From the NCBI RefSeq assembly GCF_042677865.1, contig NZ_JBHUDD010000156.1, positions 8,750 through 72,749 of the forward strand: a DNA stretch of 64,000 bases, written 5' to 3'. This stretch comes from Lutimaribacter salitolerans. GTDB lineage: Bacteria; Pseudomonadota; Alphaproteobacteria; Rhodobacterales; Rhodobacteraceae. Position 1 is the stretch's first letter. Every line of letters begins with the position of its first letter. Positions 63,921 through 64,000 of this stretch are shown here, piece by piece. The notes beneath the pieces were generated by a model, which was not told where the DNA came from, searched no databases, and worked only from the letters and a program-made list of their open reading frames with translations. The position numbers and the translations under genes were made by a program.

Positions 63921-64000
63921 GGGTCTGTTGACGTTTAAGGATTCCCATATCGGCTTCGAAGTGATTCAAGGTTGCCAAATGGGAGGTGACCTTGATCCGC
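63921..64000 (+). mobile_element. possible left end of an insertion sequence, cut by window edge
   Basis: From 63921 the sequence GGGTCTGTTGACG, then TTAAGGATTCCC, is unlike the flanking coding DNA and resembles IS-type terminal inverted repeats I recall (GGGTCTGTTGAC). A possible transposase start follows: ATG at 63979 after AAGGTTGCC, or GTG shortly after. The right end and transposase body lie outside the window, so no family can be given. Confirmation needs the neighbouring sequence. Confidence 0.4.

Overview
The window is a gene-dense, high-GC alphaproteobacterial chromosome segment, almost certainly from the Roseobacter group (Rhodobacteraceae). The evidence is the full set of roseobacter-type proteins (TRAP transporter with a Cache-type two-component system, a DksA without zinc cysteines, CckA, a long dCTP deaminase, ornithine lipid OlsB, DUF2852, DUF2927 and CoxE/MoxR proteins), an Entner-Doudoroff pair, and a TTAA-N7-TTAA CtrA-type site in front of cckA. 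I cannot name the genus.

Layout. 1-2.3 kb: the N-terminal part of a Rieske oxygenase, an XRE regulator, a perfect 34-bp palindrome and a small unknown gene. 2.3-5 kb: ilvI-ilvH behind a leader-peptide attenuator (encoding MKIVVIILDSWRMGR). 5-10.4 kb: an alpha/beta hydrolase, a DEAD-box helicase and a NarL-type response regulator/Cache kinase pair divergent from a dctPQM-type TRAP operon (10.6-15.1 kb). 15.2-20.8 kb: Bpt transferase, RDD and DUF2852 membrane proteins, YbaK and GlnE. 20.8-23.3 kb: eda-edd. 23.4-31.4 kb: lipoprotein, rRNA methyltransferase coupled to a PIN protein, M48 protease, Asp/Glu-racemase-like enzyme, CoxE-type VWA protein, a 55-aa membrane protein, DUF2927 lipoprotein and MoxR ATPase. 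31.6-35.6 kb: dksA, FAD monooxygenase, exonuclease III and a two-gene unit of a repeat peptide (FSSGAAPV units) plus an unknown 348-aa protein. 35.6-44.3 kb: erpA-like, dgt, argS, SPOR protein, nagZ, scpA, scpB, dCTP deaminase and tRNA-Pro. 44.3-50.2 kb: the DUF177-rpmF-plsX-fabH-ihfA-merR envelope/lipid block, bamE and olsB. 50.2-58 kb: ABC-F protein, SDR, AbrB-type membrane protein, tRNA-Gly, cupin, an orphan corrinoid activase and an agmatinase-family enzyme. 58.2-64 kb: guaB, an RsmB-like methyltransferase, cckA, a small sulfotransferase, and what looks like the start of an insertion sequence at the right edge.

Most of the window is ordinary core chromosome. The parts worth following up are: the FSSGAAPV repeat peptide and its partner (the best candidate for an undescribed system); an interspersed repeat with ATGCAY cores at 11-bp phasing found in four intergenic gaps; the ilv attenuator; a duplicated ATGTGAA-N5-TTYACAT operator; and several regulator sites that can be assigned to neighbouring genes. 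The long ORFs antisense to glnE, guaB, cckA and the helicase are codon-bias artefacts and are not annotated.
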